From contig NZ_JANBBF010000014.1 of NCBI RefSeq assembly GCF_024648885.1, positions 248,001-312,000 on the forward strand: a DNA stretch of 64,000 nucleotides, given 5' to 3'. This document shows positions 51,659 to 61,083 of this stretch, piece by piece. The position numbers and the translations under genes are program-made. This DNA is from Prauserella salsuginis (GTDB lineage Bacteria; Actinomycetota; Actinomycetes; Mycobacteriales; Pseudonocardiaceae). Position 1 is the stretch's first letter; each line of letters opens with the position of its first letter. The notes under the pieces were generated by a model that saw only the letters and a program-made list of their open reading frames with translations, made no database searches and was not told the DNA's origin.

Positions 51659-51725
51659 CCCGCCGTACGCCCGCCTGGTGCGGGGTCGACGACCCGGCGC
51701 TCGCCGCGGGACCCGGTAGGTGAAC

Positions 51726-51770
51726 CGCACGGGAGGTCCGTTGCCGTTGCAGGCACGGACCTCCCGTGCG
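51726..51770. terminator. 16-bp bidirectional hairpin between SLC13 and siderophore genes
   Basis: CGCACGGGAGGTCCGT (51726-51741) pairs perfectly with ACGGACCTCCCGTGCG (51755-51770). It sits between converging genes and serves both. Confidence 0.9.
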
Positions 51771-51843
51771 ACCCACGGCCATGTGAGAGGCCGCCACGCC
51801 GACCGGCGGTGCTCCGGCGCGCGGAGCGAACCGACCGGCCCCG

Positions 51844-53046
51844 CTACGCCGACGAACTCGTCCGGAAGTAGACGTGTTCCGGATGAGGATGCGACAGGAA
51901 GTCGTGATGGGAGATGTCCCAGCCGTACGCGCCCGCGTGGTGGAAGACCAGCACGTCCCCCGCACGCACTCGGGACAACGGGACGTCACGGGCGAAGACG
52001 TCCTTCGGCGTGCACAGCTCGCCGACGACCGTGACCGGCGCGTCCCGCACCTCGGGCCTCGGCGCGTGCGAGCGCCACTCGTCCACGCCGAACACGGTGA
52101 ACGGGTGGTTGTGCTGCCACGACACGGGCAGCCGGAAGTGGTGCGTGCCGCCCCGCACGATCACGTAGTGCGTGCCGTGGTTGGTCTTCACGTCCAGCAC
52201 CTCGACCGCGTAGTAGCCGCACGCCGCGGTCAGGTACCGCCCGCATTCGAAGTCCACTTCGGCCCACCGCTCCGGCAACCGGTCCGCGAACCTCGTCAGC
52301 TCGCGCGTGAAGCCCTCCCAGTCGAACTGCGCCCCGAGGTCGGCGTAGTTGATGCCGATGCCGCCACCGACATTGAGCACCTCGCACCGGATGTCGAACT
52401 CCGACTCCCAGGCGAGGACCTTGGCGCGGTAGAGCTCCAGCATCTCCAGGTGCGCGGCGGCGGACAGGTTGTTCGACAGGGAGTGCAGGTGGAACCCGGC
52501 CGGCCGGATACCCGGCAACTTCTTCGCCGCGGTCACCGCCTCGCCGAGCACGGACTCGTCGATGCCGAACTGCGTCGGGCGGCCGGCCATCGCCAACGTC
52601 GCCGACGGGAACGGCCCCGCGAGATTCACCCGCAGCAGCACATCCACCCGGGCCGACATGCGCGTGGCGACCTCGGAGATCCGGTAGAGCTCGAGCACGC
52701 TCTCCGCATGCAACCGCCGCACGCCGTGTCCGATGGCGTCGGCGATCTCCCGTTCCGTCTTGGCGGGGCCGCCGAAGATCACCACGGAGTCCGGACCGGC
52801 GCCGCGAGCCTTCGCCACCTCGCCGCCCGAGGCCACCTCGAACCCCGCCACATGCGGCGCCAACGCCTCCAGGATCTCCGGCGCGCTGTTCGCCTTCATC
52901 GCGTAGAACATGCGGAACGGTTCGGGCAGCGCCGAGACGGTGGCGTGAACGTGCCGGGTGAGCGCGTCCAGGTCGTAACCGTAGAGGCACACCGGGTCCG
53001 CGCCCTCGGCACGCTCGGCGAGCAGGCCGGCAAGCACGTCGTTCAT
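51844..53046 (-). CDS. sbnH: SbnH-like PLP decarboxylase of siderophore synthesis
   Basis: 400-aa fold-III (LysA-like) PLP enzyme. The PLP lysine is in RMFYAMKANSAPEIL, the Gly-rich phosphate loop in EVLNVGGGIGINY, and the C-terminal Cys/acid site in VGELCTPKDVF. In staphyloferrin B synthesis SbnH decarboxylates the citryl-L-2,3-diaminopropionate intermediate to give the diaminoethane unit. The gene is last of the eight-gene unit and overlaps sbnG by four bases. Function here is inferred from homology and identical gene order. Confidence 0.87.
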   Translation of the reverse strand: MNDVLAGLLAERAEGADPVCLYGYDLDALTRHVHATVSALPEPFRMFYAMKANSAPEILEALAPHVAGFEVASGGEVAKARGAGPDSVVIFGGPAKTEREIADAIGHGVRRLHAESVLELYRISEVATRMSARVDVLLRVNLAGPFPSATLAMAGRPTQFGIDESVLGEAVTAAKKLPGIRPAGFHLHSLSNNLSAAAHLEMLELYRAKVLAWESEFDIRCEVLNVGGGIGINYADLGAQFDWEGFTRELTRFADRLPERWAEVDFECGRYLTAACGYYAVEVLDVKTNHGTHYVIVRGGTHHFRLPVSWQHNHPFTVFGVDEWRSHAPRPEVRDAPVTVVGELCTPKDVFARDVPLSRVRAGDVLVFHHAGAYGWDISHHDFLSHPHPEHVYFRTSSSA

Positions 53047-53813
53047 CCCCGCCTCCGGTGGTCGTCCAGGTGCGAGCGCAGCGCCCGCGCCGCGATCCCC
53101 CGTTCCTCGCCGAGCACGAACGTGCGCACCCCAGCTGCCAGCCATTCGGCATGGTCGGCCCGCTCGCGCGGAATGGCGCAGAACGGCACTCCGCGTGCGT
53201 CGCACGCCGCACTGACCTTCCGGACCGCCTCGCGCACCACCTCGTGCCGGGTCTGCCACGGCACGCCGTAGGACTGGGACAGGTCGGCGGCGCCCTCCAG
53301 GACGAGATCGATGCCGCCACCGTCGAGAATGGACTCGATGTCGTCGACGCCTTCGGCGTCCTCGATCATCGCGACAACCATGGTCTCCTCGTTCGCCCTG
53401 CGCACGTACTCGGCGAGATCGAGCCTGCCGAAACCCGGCACGCGGCCGCCGTTCAGACTTCGCATACCTTCGGGCGCATATTTGGCTGCCCGGACGACGT
53501 CGTCCACATCGGATCGATGTCGGACGTGGGCCACGACAACGCCCATGGCACCGCCGTCGAGCACGCGGAGGATGCCAGCCGCGTCCCCCTCGGCGAGCCG
53601 CACGAACGGCGTGAGGCCCACCGCCTCCGCTGCTCTGATCATGTTCTCCACCTGCTGCGGATCGACCAGCGTGTGCTCGGTATCGATGATGACGAAGTCG
53701 TACCCGGCACAGCCGATCATCTCCACCATCGCCGGCGATGGCGTGGAGCAGAACAGCCCGTAGACCTCCTCGCCCGCCTGGATCTTCTGCTTGACCGCGT
53801 TCGTCGTCAGCAT
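53043..53813 (-). CDS. sbnG: SbnG-like citrate synthase (HpcH/HpaI aldolase family)
   Basis: 256-aa TIM-barrel metal-dependent lyase: GLFCSTPSPAMVEMIGCAGY, VIIDTEHTLVDPQQ (metal/His site), VRLAEGDAAGILRVLDGGAM and IEDAEGVDDIESIL. SbnG makes citrate from oxaloacetate and acetyl-CoA outside the TCA cycle, securing siderophore precursor when iron limits aconitase. It overlaps sbnF by one base (TGATG) and sbnH by four. Confidence 0.88.
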   Translation of the reverse strand: MLTTNAVKQKIQAGEEVYGLFCSTPSPAMVEMIGCAGYDFVIIDTEHTLVDPQQVENMIRAAEAVGLTPFVRLAEGDAAGILRVLDGGAMGVVVAHVRHRSDVDDVVRAAKYAPEGMRSLNGGRVPGFGRLDLAEYVRRANEETMVVAMIEDAEGVDDIESILDGGGIDLVLEGAADLSQSYGVPWQTRHEVVREAVRKVSAACDARGVPFCAIPRERADHAEWLAAGVRTFVLGEERGIAARALRSHLDDHRRRG

Positions 53814-55561
53814 CAGCCCTCCTCGGCAAGAGGGTTCGGCACGGTCTGCAACCGCAGCTCGGTGTCGGGCAGCAGCCTGCGGGTGGTCAGCTTCTCGACG
53901 TCGATGCCGGGCTTGGCCACGTCGAAGGTCACGAAGCGTTCGGCGAGCTCGGGGAAGCGTTGCCGGTAGGCGCCGATGCGCTCCCGCACGATCGCCCAGA
54001 ACTCCCGCTCGTCGAACCCGTAGGCGTCGGCGAGGAAGATACTGAGCTCGCCGATGTTGATGAAGAAGAACGCGTCCAGTACGAAGTCCGCGACCAGGCC
54101 GAGATCATCGGTCTCGACGAACGAGTTGCGGTTGCCGTGGCCCTCGGGGGTATCCCGCAGTGTCGGGCACCGTTCCGGATCGGCCAACTCCGCGCGGGAG
54201 AACCGGACGCCATCGTGGAAGTCCTTGAGCGCCACCCGTGTCGGCACCCCGTCGGAGTGCACCAGCACCATGTTCTGCGCATGCGATTCGACCGCGATCC
54301 CGTGCCGGCACAGCAGATGGATCACCGGCAGGACGCTGACATCCACCACCCGCTTGAGCCACTCGGCCGGTCCCAGCCGCCTGACCCATGGGTCGATGAG
54401 CGGTGTGCCGTCCAGCTCGCACGCGGTGAGCCCGTTGAACGGAACGGCCCGCTCACCGTCCTCGAGCATGTCGTGCAGGTTCTCCCGCCAGATACAGGAC
54501 AGTGTGCCATAGGTGTCGGTGCCGTAGGTCTCACCGGAGACGGTCTCCGTGCTGACGGCCGTCCCCATCACCTCGCCGAGCACGATGAGCCGGCACTCCT
54601 CGCGCAGGAACGGGTCGCCATCGACCACCCCGCGCAGCCACTCGGAGATCCGGGGCGCGTTGGCGACGGTGTGGGGCGCGAGCACCCGGCTTGTCGAGGT
54701 GTTGACAATGGACAGTGCGAGCTTGAGGTAGGGGCGGCCGTCACAGGACAATGTCCGAATCGACTGCTGTGGCGAGAACCTCATGGGGTCCTCGCCGAGC
54801 ACGACCAGGTCGCCGCTCGCCAGCTGCTCGGCGAAGGCGCCCGTCACCACTTCACGCCACTGCCACGGGTGCACCGGCAGATACGTGTACTCGCCCGGGT
54901 CGGCGCGCCGCGTGAATTCGTCGTAGACCTCCTCGCCGAGCTGCGCGCGGAGGTAGTCCCGCTCGTCCACGACGGAAACCTTCGACACCTCGGCGATGCT
55001 CCGGCGCGCGGCCAGCCACAGTGGACGTATCCCGGGGGCGAACTCCGGGCCGAACGCGAGGTTGTCCTCGACGTCGAAACCCATGCGGGACTTGTACGTC
55101 GGGTGGTACCGGTGGCCGTCGGTGATGGCACACTCCAGCCGGTCGTAGCCGGAATCCGCCAGCACGTCACCGCGTTCGGCGCGGGCCAGCTGCGCCAGCG
55201 CGTCGTTGAGCTCTGTCCGCGCGAGCTCGCGTGCGAATCTCACCAGGCAGTCGGGATCCGCGGTGACGGCGTCGCGCACCTCGTGCAGGAATCGCAACGC
55301 CGACTCGGCCTCCTCGGTCGTATCGGCGATGCGCAGGACGGGATCCCGGCCGAGCCCCACCCGGCCGAAGCCGTGTCTGCGGAACGCGGTGAACTCGTAC
55401 GACACGCCGTCCCCGTCGACGCGGTAACGGCGCGGCCCTACCTCCTCGACCTTGATCGCCTGTTCGTAGACCAGTGATTCCAGCAGCTGACGCAACACCC
55501 TGCGCCGGACCGTGCCGAAGCCCGGTCCGGTCAGTGCGCGCTCGACGAACTCCACAGTCAC
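53813..55561 (-). CDS. sbnF: SbnF-like NIS siderophore synthetase (IucA/IucC family)
   Basis: 582 aa. The N-terminal domain has the ATP-binding HPTYKSRMGF in DGHRYHPTYKSRMGFD, TYLPVHPWQWREVV, and LSCDGRPYLKLALSIVNTSTSR; the C-terminal part is a FhuF-like/IucA_C region with ESHAQNMVLVHSDG and RVALKDFHDGVRF. It condenses an amine with a citrate carboxyl via an adenylate; in S. aureus SbnF adds the second L-2,3-diaminopropionate. GTG 55561 overlaps the sbnE stop (GTGA). The same frame is open to 56581 but that extension lies inside sbnE and is rejected. Confidence 0.9.
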   Translation of the reverse strand: MTVEFVERALTGPGFGTVRRRVLRQLLESLVYEQAIKVEEVGPRRYRVDGDGVSYEFTAFRRHGFGRVGLGRDPVLRIADTTEEAESALRFLHEVRDAVTADPDCLVRFARELARTELNDALAQLARAERGDVLADSGYDRLECAITDGHRYHPTYKSRMGFDVEDNLAFGPEFAPGIRPLWLAARRSIAEVSKVSVVDERDYLRAQLGEEVYDEFTRRADPGEYTYLPVHPWQWREVVTGAFAEQLASGDLVVLGEDPMRFSPQQSIRTLSCDGRPYLKLALSIVNTSTSRVLAPHTVANAPRISEWLRGVVDGDPFLREECRLIVLGEVMGTAVSTETVSGETYGTDTYGTLSCIWRENLHDMLEDGERAVPFNGLTACELDGTPLIDPWVRRLGPAEWLKRVVDVSVLPVIHLLCRHGIAVESHAQNMVLVHSDGVPTRVALKDFHDGVRFSRAELADPERCPTLRDTPEGHGNRNSFVETDDLGLVADFVLDAFFFINIGELSIFLADAYGFDEREFWAIVRERIGAYRQRFPELAERFVTFDVAKPGIDVEKLTTRRLLPDTELRLQTVPNPLAEEG

Positions 55562-57138
55562 GTCCTCACCTCGTGCAACGGGTTTCCCACCTCGACGTAG
55601 AGCGCCCGTTCCCCGAGTCCGAGGAACCGGTTCATCAGATTCGCCTTCGCCGGCAGCGTCGGCGAGGCCAGAAGGTCGGCCGCGTAGCGGCCGGGGCAGT
55701 GATCGCGCAGGAAGTCGGCCAACTGGGCCCACAGCGCCTCCTCCCCCACGTCGGTGCATGTTCCGAGTACGTGGACGAGGTGTCCGAAGTGGTTGGTCAC
55801 CAGGTGATAGCGCAGTCGCAGCCAGGCCTCGTCGTCGCTGTAGCGCAGCGGGCTGTCCTGCGGCACGTCCGCGCGGTCCGCGCTGGCACTGGTGCCTTCC
55901 ATATCGCGCACCCAGAACCGGGTCGGCCAGCCGTGTTCGGTGTGCACCAGCGAGTTCTGCACGTGCGCTTCGAAGCTCACACCGTCGCGGGTGAACGCGT
56001 ACAGCAGTGGGCGCAGCGAGATCGATGCGTATTGCCGGAGCCACGCGGCCGGGTCGGCGCCGGACTCCCGTACGAGGGCGGCCAGCGCGGGCTCCTTCCC
56101 ACCCGTTCCGGGCTCCAGCAGTCCGGCTACGACGCGCGGTGCCCATCGCGATCCGGGGAACGGGTTCTCCCGGAACAGCACCGCGGTCTCGGCCGCGAGA
56201 TCGCCTACGACGACGGGATCCACCATGCGGTATCCGTTCTCGATGAGCACGCCGAGTTCCGCAGGCCACCGGTGGCGCAGTCCGGCGATCAGCCGCCCGG
56301 CATCGGCCGACCTGCGGACATGCTCGACCGGGTTGTTCCGGATGAAGTTCGTGATCCGCACGTGCAACGGGAGTTTCCAGGTGACGGCCGACGCGGGATC
56401 GCACACGGTACGCACCGACGACGTCGGATACACCGGCGATCCGGCCGGGCCGAGTGCCGCGATGGCACCGCGGTCCAGCAACGGCTGCATGCCGGGCTGG
56501 TTGACCAGGAAGTCGGCCTGCCACGGATGGACCGGCAACAGCACCCGGCCCGGCGGTGCCTCGACACCGGACGGTAGCCACGGCCCCCGCGCGACACGCT
56601 CCGCATGCACGAGCTCGGGGTCGACGGCGAAGAAGTGCAGTCTGAACTCGGCGCCCAGCTCAGGCGCATAGCGCCGCAGGTCCTGCTCGTCGAAGCCTTC
56701 CGTACTCTTCGGCGTCGGATGGAACGGGTGCCCGCGCAACAGCGACTGTTCCGCCTGCCGCGTGAACCCCCGGGCATCACGCGGCCCGGCGGGTTCGTCG
56801 CGTGCGAGGAAACGCGCGATGTGCTGGGTGCTGTTGGCGATCTGCCGTGCCAGCGCGTCTCGTCCCTCCGCACGGCCGTGCCGCGCCACGAGCTCGTCGA
56901 GCAGGACGTCGACGACGCGGTCGTGCGCGAGCACCTCGGAATCGCTGTCGAGGCGTATCGCAGCGGTCGGAGTGTGGTGCCCGAACGGTGAGACGTGGGC
57001 GAGTTCGATCACGAGCGTGTCGTCGATCGCTTGCAGCGGTACGCGCACGGTCGGTCCGTGCACCTCGTGCCCGATCTCGCGAAGGAAGGCGTTGACGAGT
57101 CGCTGCCGGGTGGCTGCCTGCGCGTCGGTGTCAGACAT
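55558..57138 (-). CDS. sbnE: SbnE-like NIS siderophore synthetase
   Basis: 526 aa, somewhat short for the family. Motifs: GHPFHPTPKSTEGFDEQD, RVLLPVHPWQADFLV, TSSVRTVCDP and the C-terminal EAHVQNSLVHTEHGWPTRF. In S. aureus SbnE makes the first bond, citrate to L-2,3-diaminopropionate. ATG at 57138 has GAGGAG upstream and overlaps the sbnD end by 8 bases. The HWH and Asp ligand regions look intact, so activity is expected. Confidence 0.88.
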   Translation of the reverse strand: MSDTDAQAATRQRLVNAFLREIGHEVHGPTVRVPLQAIDDTLVIELAHVSPFGHHTPTAAIRLDSDSEVLAHDRVVDVLLDELVARHGRAEGRDALARQIANSTQHIARFLARDEPAGPRDARGFTRQAEQSLLRGHPFHPTPKSTEGFDEQDLRRYAPELGAEFRLHFFAVDPELVHAERVARGPWLPSGVEAPPGRVLLPVHPWQADFLVNQPGMQPLLDRGAIAALGPAGSPVYPTSSVRTVCDPASAVTWKLPLHVRITNFIRNNPVEHVRRSADAGRLIAGLRHRWPAELGVLIENGYRMVDPVVVGDLAAETAVLFRENPFPGSRWAPRVVAGLLEPGTGGKEPALAALVRESGADPAAWLRQYASISLRPLLYAFTRDGVSFEAHVQNSLVHTEHGWPTRFWVRDMEGTSASADRADVPQDSPLRYSDDEAWLRLRYHLVTNHFGHLVHVLGTCTDVGEEALWAQLADFLRDHCPGRYAADLLASPTLPAKANLMNRFLGLGERALYVEVGNPLHEVRT

Positions 57139-58357
57139 GAGCGCTCCTCGGTTCGGGGGCAACGGTGATCGGGGCGTGGCTGTGTCGACCGGCACTCCGC
57201 ACGGCCAGCAGCGCGGCGATGCCGAGCAGGACGCCGATGGCGCCGAACGCTCCCACCGGCGGGAGAGTGACCGCGATGACCGCCCCGAACAGCGGCCCGA
57301 CCACCTGGCCGAAATCGAGCACGCCGGTGGAGAATCCGAAAGCGGTGCCGGACAGCCGCTCGCGCACCCGCGCACTCGTCACGTGCAGCACCGACTGCAG
57401 GAACGCGGCGAAGCAGAATCCCTGCACCATGCGCAGCGGGATCAGCAGCTCCACCGAGGTCACCACGGCCTGGAGGGTGGCCGCGATCGCGCAGCACGCG
57501 GCCGCGATCGCGAACCCGCGCTGGGCGAGGGCACGGTCGTTGTACCGGCCCCACCACGGTCCCCCGGCCCACGACGCCGCCCAGGTCGTCGCCTGCAGCA
57601 CGCCGACCCACATCGCCGCGTCGGCGATCGAGCCGGTGATGCGGTGAATCTGCGGTGCGAACACCACCACGAGCGCGTAGATCGCGGCCTGGCCGGCCAG
57701 CCCGGCCAGCAGCACGTTGCGCGTGTCGGGCCGGCGCAACAGCACACCCGCGGCGGCGCGCAGCGGCGCGCGCTCACCCGATGCCGGTAGCCGCTCGGGT
57801 TCGGTCAGCAGCCATGCCGCAGCCACGCTCGAACACGCGAGCAGCCCGGCCACGGTCACGAAGATCGGGCCGAATCCCCATGTTCCCGCCAGCACTCCGC
57901 CTGCCAGTGGTCCCAACAGGGCGCCGGCCGCGGTGGCGCCGAACAACCCGCCGAGCACCCGTCCGCGCCGGTCCTCGGCGGCGAGCGTGCTGGCGTACGT
58001 GGCGGTCGCGCTCACCACCCCGCCGCACGCGCCCTGCAACAGGCGGAACGCGAGGAAGGCACCGGGGGTGGTGGCCAGCGCCATGAGCACCAGCGAGATC
58101 GCCAGACCGGCGTGTGCCCGCACCACCATGGCCTTACGCCCGTACCGGTCTCCCACCGCTCCCCACAGCGGCCCGGTGATCATCTGCGTCACCGCCGGCG
58201 CGGCGAGCGAGACCCCGGTCCACAGCGCGATGTCCCCGGGTGGCGTGCCCAGTTGAGCAAGGTAGAACGGCAGCAGCGGGACCACGACGGTCAGTCCCGC
58301 CGTGGCTGCGAACTGCCCGAGCCAGAGCACCGCGAACGTCTGTCTCTGCTCCGTCAT
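57131..58357 (-). CDS. sbnD: SbnD-like MFS siderophore exporter
   Basis: 408 aa, twelve predicted helices of the major facilitator type. The loop 2-3 motif is GPLWGAVGDRYGRKAMVVRA, and the second half repeats it weakly (GPWWGRYNDRALAQRG). The position between two synthetase genes, as in staphyloferrin B loci, indicates export of the finished siderophore. It overlaps sbnC by four bases and sbnE by eight. Confidence 0.88.
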   Translation of the reverse strand: MTEQRQTFAVLWLGQFAATAGLTVVVPLLPFYLAQLGTPPGDIALWTGVSLAAPAVTQMITGPLWGAVGDRYGRKAMVVRAHAGLAISLVLMALATTPGAFLAFRLLQGACGGVVSATATYASTLAAEDRRGRVLGGLFGATAAGALLGPLAGGVLAGTWGFGPIFVTVAGLLACSSVAAAWLLTEPERLPASGERAPLRAAAGVLLRRPDTRNVLLAGLAGQAAIYALVVVFAPQIHRITGSIADAAMWVGVLQATTWAASWAGGPWWGRYNDRALAQRGFAIAAACCAIAATLQAVVTSVELLIPLRMVQGFCFAAFLQSVLHVTSARVRERLSGTAFGFSTGVLDFGQVVGPLFGAVIAVTLPPVGAFGAIGVLLGIAALLAVRSAGRHSHAPITVAPEPRSAHV

Positions 58358-60051
58358 GCGGGCACCTCGGCCAGCGGGTTCGGTACCGACCCGGTACCGG
58401 CAGGCATGGAGACACCGTTGGAAGGCCCCCGGTCCAGCAACGGACCGAGCACCGTGCGACTCGGCCAGGTGGGGGCGCGCAGCAGCCGCTCGGCGATCAT
58501 GTCGCCGAGCCCGCCCGGTAACTCCATCCGGTCGAGGCACGCGACGACCGCGTGTCGCAACTGTGTCCACAGTGCACGCTCGTCGAGCTCGAAGTACCGG
58601 CACAGCGCGTCGACGATGCCGTACAGATTCACCTGGAGGCCGAGTGTCTGGAAGTAGCCGATCAGCTCCTCGCCGGTGTCCAGCCGCAGCGACTGCCTGG
58701 CGCCAGGCTTGATGGCGTAGCCCGGTTCGGGCAGGCCCGCGGCGGACATCCATTCCGGCACATACCGCAGTGTGTCGTGATCGCGCAGCACGAACACCGG
58801 CGCGTCCCCGCCGTCGAACGCGACCACGACGTTCTGCCCGTGGAGTTCGGGGAGCACGCCGTGGCGCAGGAAGCCCATCCCGAGCTCGCAGAACGCGCCC
58901 GCGAGCCCGGCGAAGAACCGCATCGGGTCGCCGCCCGGCACCAGGGTCGGCGCCAGCGTGTGCCACTCGTGCGCGGCGAGTGCGGCCATCGGGACGGCGA
59001 CTGCATCGCCCAGGTCCGGATACGTCCGCACCTGTGCGGCGAGCTGACCCGGCCGGTCGGCGAACTCGTCACCGTCGGACCACCCGCACCAGACGCCCTC
59101 GTCACACAGGCGCACGCGCTCCCGGAGCACCGGATCGGAGTCGATGACGGCCCGCATCGTGCGCTGCGCCTTGTCGCCGTTGTCGAGGTACCGCGGCGGA
59201 AGCAGCCGTTGCGCACCCAGCGTGGCCACGCCCAGCGGAAGCTTGACGTGGCGCGTACCGGGCTCCGACATCGCCACGGTGCGCAGCGACGCCGTCGGGT
59301 GGAAACGCCCGAGGTCGCGCGTGACCGGCACGATCGCGCCGGCGGCGAACTCGTCGGCGAACTCCCGCATCAGCACGTTCTCGTACTGCCAGGGGTGTAC
59401 CGGCAGGATCGCGTACCTGGCGGTGTCGACTCCGGCGAACCCGATCGCTTCCTGCAGGTGGGCCAGTTCGTCGGTCTGCAGGACCAGGGCTGCAAGGCCC
59501 GCGGATCGTGGGTCCTCGCCCGCCCGAACGAACCGCGTGCGCACCGCGACCCAGTCGAGACCGAGCGGTTTCTCCCGCATGGGGCCGTATTGTGCGAGCT
59601 CCGCCGCCGTCCATCCCGCCGCGGCGCGCGCGGTGGGGTGGAACGGGCGGTTCCTCGTCGCGGCCATGCGCTCGCCTTCCAGCAGGTCGACGGTGTCACC
59701 GCGGCGGCGCGCGGCGAGCACCGTCGACGCGTGTGCGATCGCGGTCGCGACATCGCAGGACACCCCGGCGACCCGGGACGCATCCGGGACGGCCAGTCGC
59801 AACAGCTCATCCGGGCTCACAGGCCTGCCGTTGTGACTTGCCGGCCCCTGATCCAGGCGGTATCGCTGCAATGCGCCGCCGTCGCGCACGGCGACGGAGA
59901 TCTCGCCGCCGGCGACCGGCACGCTGAGGGTTCCGTCGGCACTCACGCGGGCATCGCCGAAACCCGATACGTTCTCCTGGATCAGGGCATCCACGAGATC
60001 ACGCAGCACCAGCTCGTCCGCGTCGTCGTCGATCACTGAGACCACAGCCAT
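58354..60051 (-). CDS. sbnC: SbnC-like NIS siderophore synthetase
   Basis: 565 aa. ATP site NRPFHPTARAAAGW (HPTAR in place of HPTYK), ILPVHPWQYENVLM, TASLRTVAMSEPGTRHVKLP and the C-terminal ELHGQNVVVAFDGGDAPVFV with VLRDHDTLRY. In staphyloferrin B assembly SbnC joins the last unit, 2-oxoglutarate. ATG 60051 is taken; GTG at 60054 is an equal choice as no clear ribosome site is seen. It begins 7 bases after sbnB ends. Confidence 0.89.
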   Translation of the reverse strand: MAVVSVIDDDADELVLRDLVDALIQENVSGFGDARVSADGTLSVPVAGGEISVAVRDGGALQRYRLDQGPASHNGRPVSPDELLRLAVPDASRVAGVSCDVATAIAHASTVLAARRRGDTVDLLEGERMAATRNRPFHPTARAAAGWTAAELAQYGPMREKPLGLDWVAVRTRFVRAGEDPRSAGLAALVLQTDELAHLQEAIGFAGVDTARYAILPVHPWQYENVLMREFADEFAAGAIVPVTRDLGRFHPTASLRTVAMSEPGTRHVKLPLGVATLGAQRLLPPRYLDNGDKAQRTMRAVIDSDPVLRERVRLCDEGVWCGWSDGDEFADRPGQLAAQVRTYPDLGDAVAVPMAALAAHEWHTLAPTLVPGGDPMRFFAGLAGAFCELGMGFLRHGVLPELHGQNVVVAFDGGDAPVFVLRDHDTLRYVPEWMSAAGLPEPGYAIKPGARQSLRLDTGEELIGYFQTLGLQVNLYGIVDALCRYFELDERALWTQLRHAVVACLDRMELPGGLGDMIAERLLRAPTWPSRTVLGPLLDRGPSNGVSMPAGTGSVPNPLAEVPA

Positions 60052-60058
60052 CACCGAT

Positions 60059-61072
60059 TCAGTACAGGCTCAGCCACGTGCCGGTACCCGACTCGGCGGC
60101 TCTGCGGTAGACCTCACCTGCGCACGCGATGTCCTCGACCGCCATACCCATCGGATTCAGCACGATGATCTCGTCGTCGTTATCCCGGCCGGGACGTTCG
60201 CCCGCGAGGATCTCGCCGAGTTCGGCGTGCAGCTGCTCACGGGAGAAGGACCCTTCGAGTACCAGCTGGTTGATGATCTTCTTCTCGCGGTTGCTCTGCT
60301 CCCAGTCGTCCACGACGACCTTGTCGGCGCCGAGGAACACATCCTTGTGGACGTCCATGATGGACACGTTGCACAACAGCGCTCCCCGCTTGAGCCAGGA
60401 GAACGTGATGTAGGGCTTGTCGGTGACCGTGCACGGAACCACGAGATCACCCTGGCCGACCGCGTCCTCGGCGGAGCCGGCCACGACGGCCTTGACGTTC
60501 GGGTGCTCCCGCATGATCCGTTCGGACAGCGCATTCGCCGCGTCCTGGTTCACGTCGTAGAGGTGGACCGTCGTGATGTGGTCGAACTGCTGCAGCAGCG
60601 CGGTGGCCTGCGTGCTGCCGATGAGGCCGCAGCCGACCAGTGAGACATCGGTGAAGCCGCTCACGGCGAGGTGCCGGGCGGCCAGGCAGGTGACGCCCGC
60701 GGTGCGCCAGGCGCTGATCAAGCTGCCTTCCATGACGGCGACCGGGTATTTGGTGGCCGGGTCGTTGAGCACTATCAGCGCACTGGCGCGCTCTTTGCCC
60801 TCGCGCGTGGGATTGTCGTGCTTGCTGCCGATCCATTTGATCCCCGACATACCGGGTTCGCCGACGTGCGCGGGCATCGCGATGATGCGGTCGGCGATGT
60901 GCCCGCCGGGACCGTCGGTACGCAGGTACGGCTTGAGCGGCTGCACGGTCTCGCCGCGCGCGTGGGCGATGAGCCCGTCGCGCAGCGCGCCGACGTACAG
61001 GTCGGAGTGCTCACCACCGACCGCGGCGACATCGGACCGGGACAGATACAGCATCCGGACGGTGTCTTCCAC
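60059..61072 (-). CDS. sbnB: SbnB-like N-(2-amino-2-carboxyethyl)-L-glutamate dehydrogenase
   Basis: 337 aa of the ornithine cyclodeaminase/mu-crystallin family: KWIGSKHDNP, AVMEGSLISAWRTAGVTCLA and the NAD site SLVGCGLIGSTQATALLQ. SbnB oxidatively cleaves the SbnA product to L-2,3-diaminopropionate and 2-oxoglutarate, both siderophore building blocks. The start is GTG 61072 because AAGGAGG lies 5 bases upstream; the GTG at 61087 would overlap that site. It starts 11 bases after sbnA ends. Confidence 0.9.
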   Translation of the reverse strand: MEDTVRMLYLSRSDVAAVGGEHSDLYVGALRDGLIAHARGETVQPLKPYLRTDGPGGHIADRIIAMPAHVGEPGMSGIKWIGSKHDNPTREGKERASALIVLNDPATKYPVAVMEGSLISAWRTAGVTCLAARHLAVSGFTDVSLVGCGLIGSTQATALLQQFDHITTVHLYDVNQDAANALSERIMREHPNVKAVVAGSAEDAVGQGDLVVPCTVTDKPYITFSWLKRGALLCNVSIMDVHKDVFLGADKVVVDDWEQSNREKKIINQLVLEGSFSREQLHAELGEILAGERPGRDNDDEIIVLNPMGMAVEDIACAGEVYRRAAESGTGTWLSLY

Positions 61073-61083
61073 CGGTTCCTCCT

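Noticed and set aside
50150-51730. 526-codon frame antisense to the SLC13 gene
   Set aside because: It is Gln/His/Arg-rich with no domain, and the plus strand encodes a clear SLC13 protein with both SNT motifs.
55562-56581. About 340-codon N-terminal extension of sbnF
   Set aside because: It lies wholly inside sbnE in another frame; GTG 55561 with a GTGA overlap gives the normal 582-aa protein.
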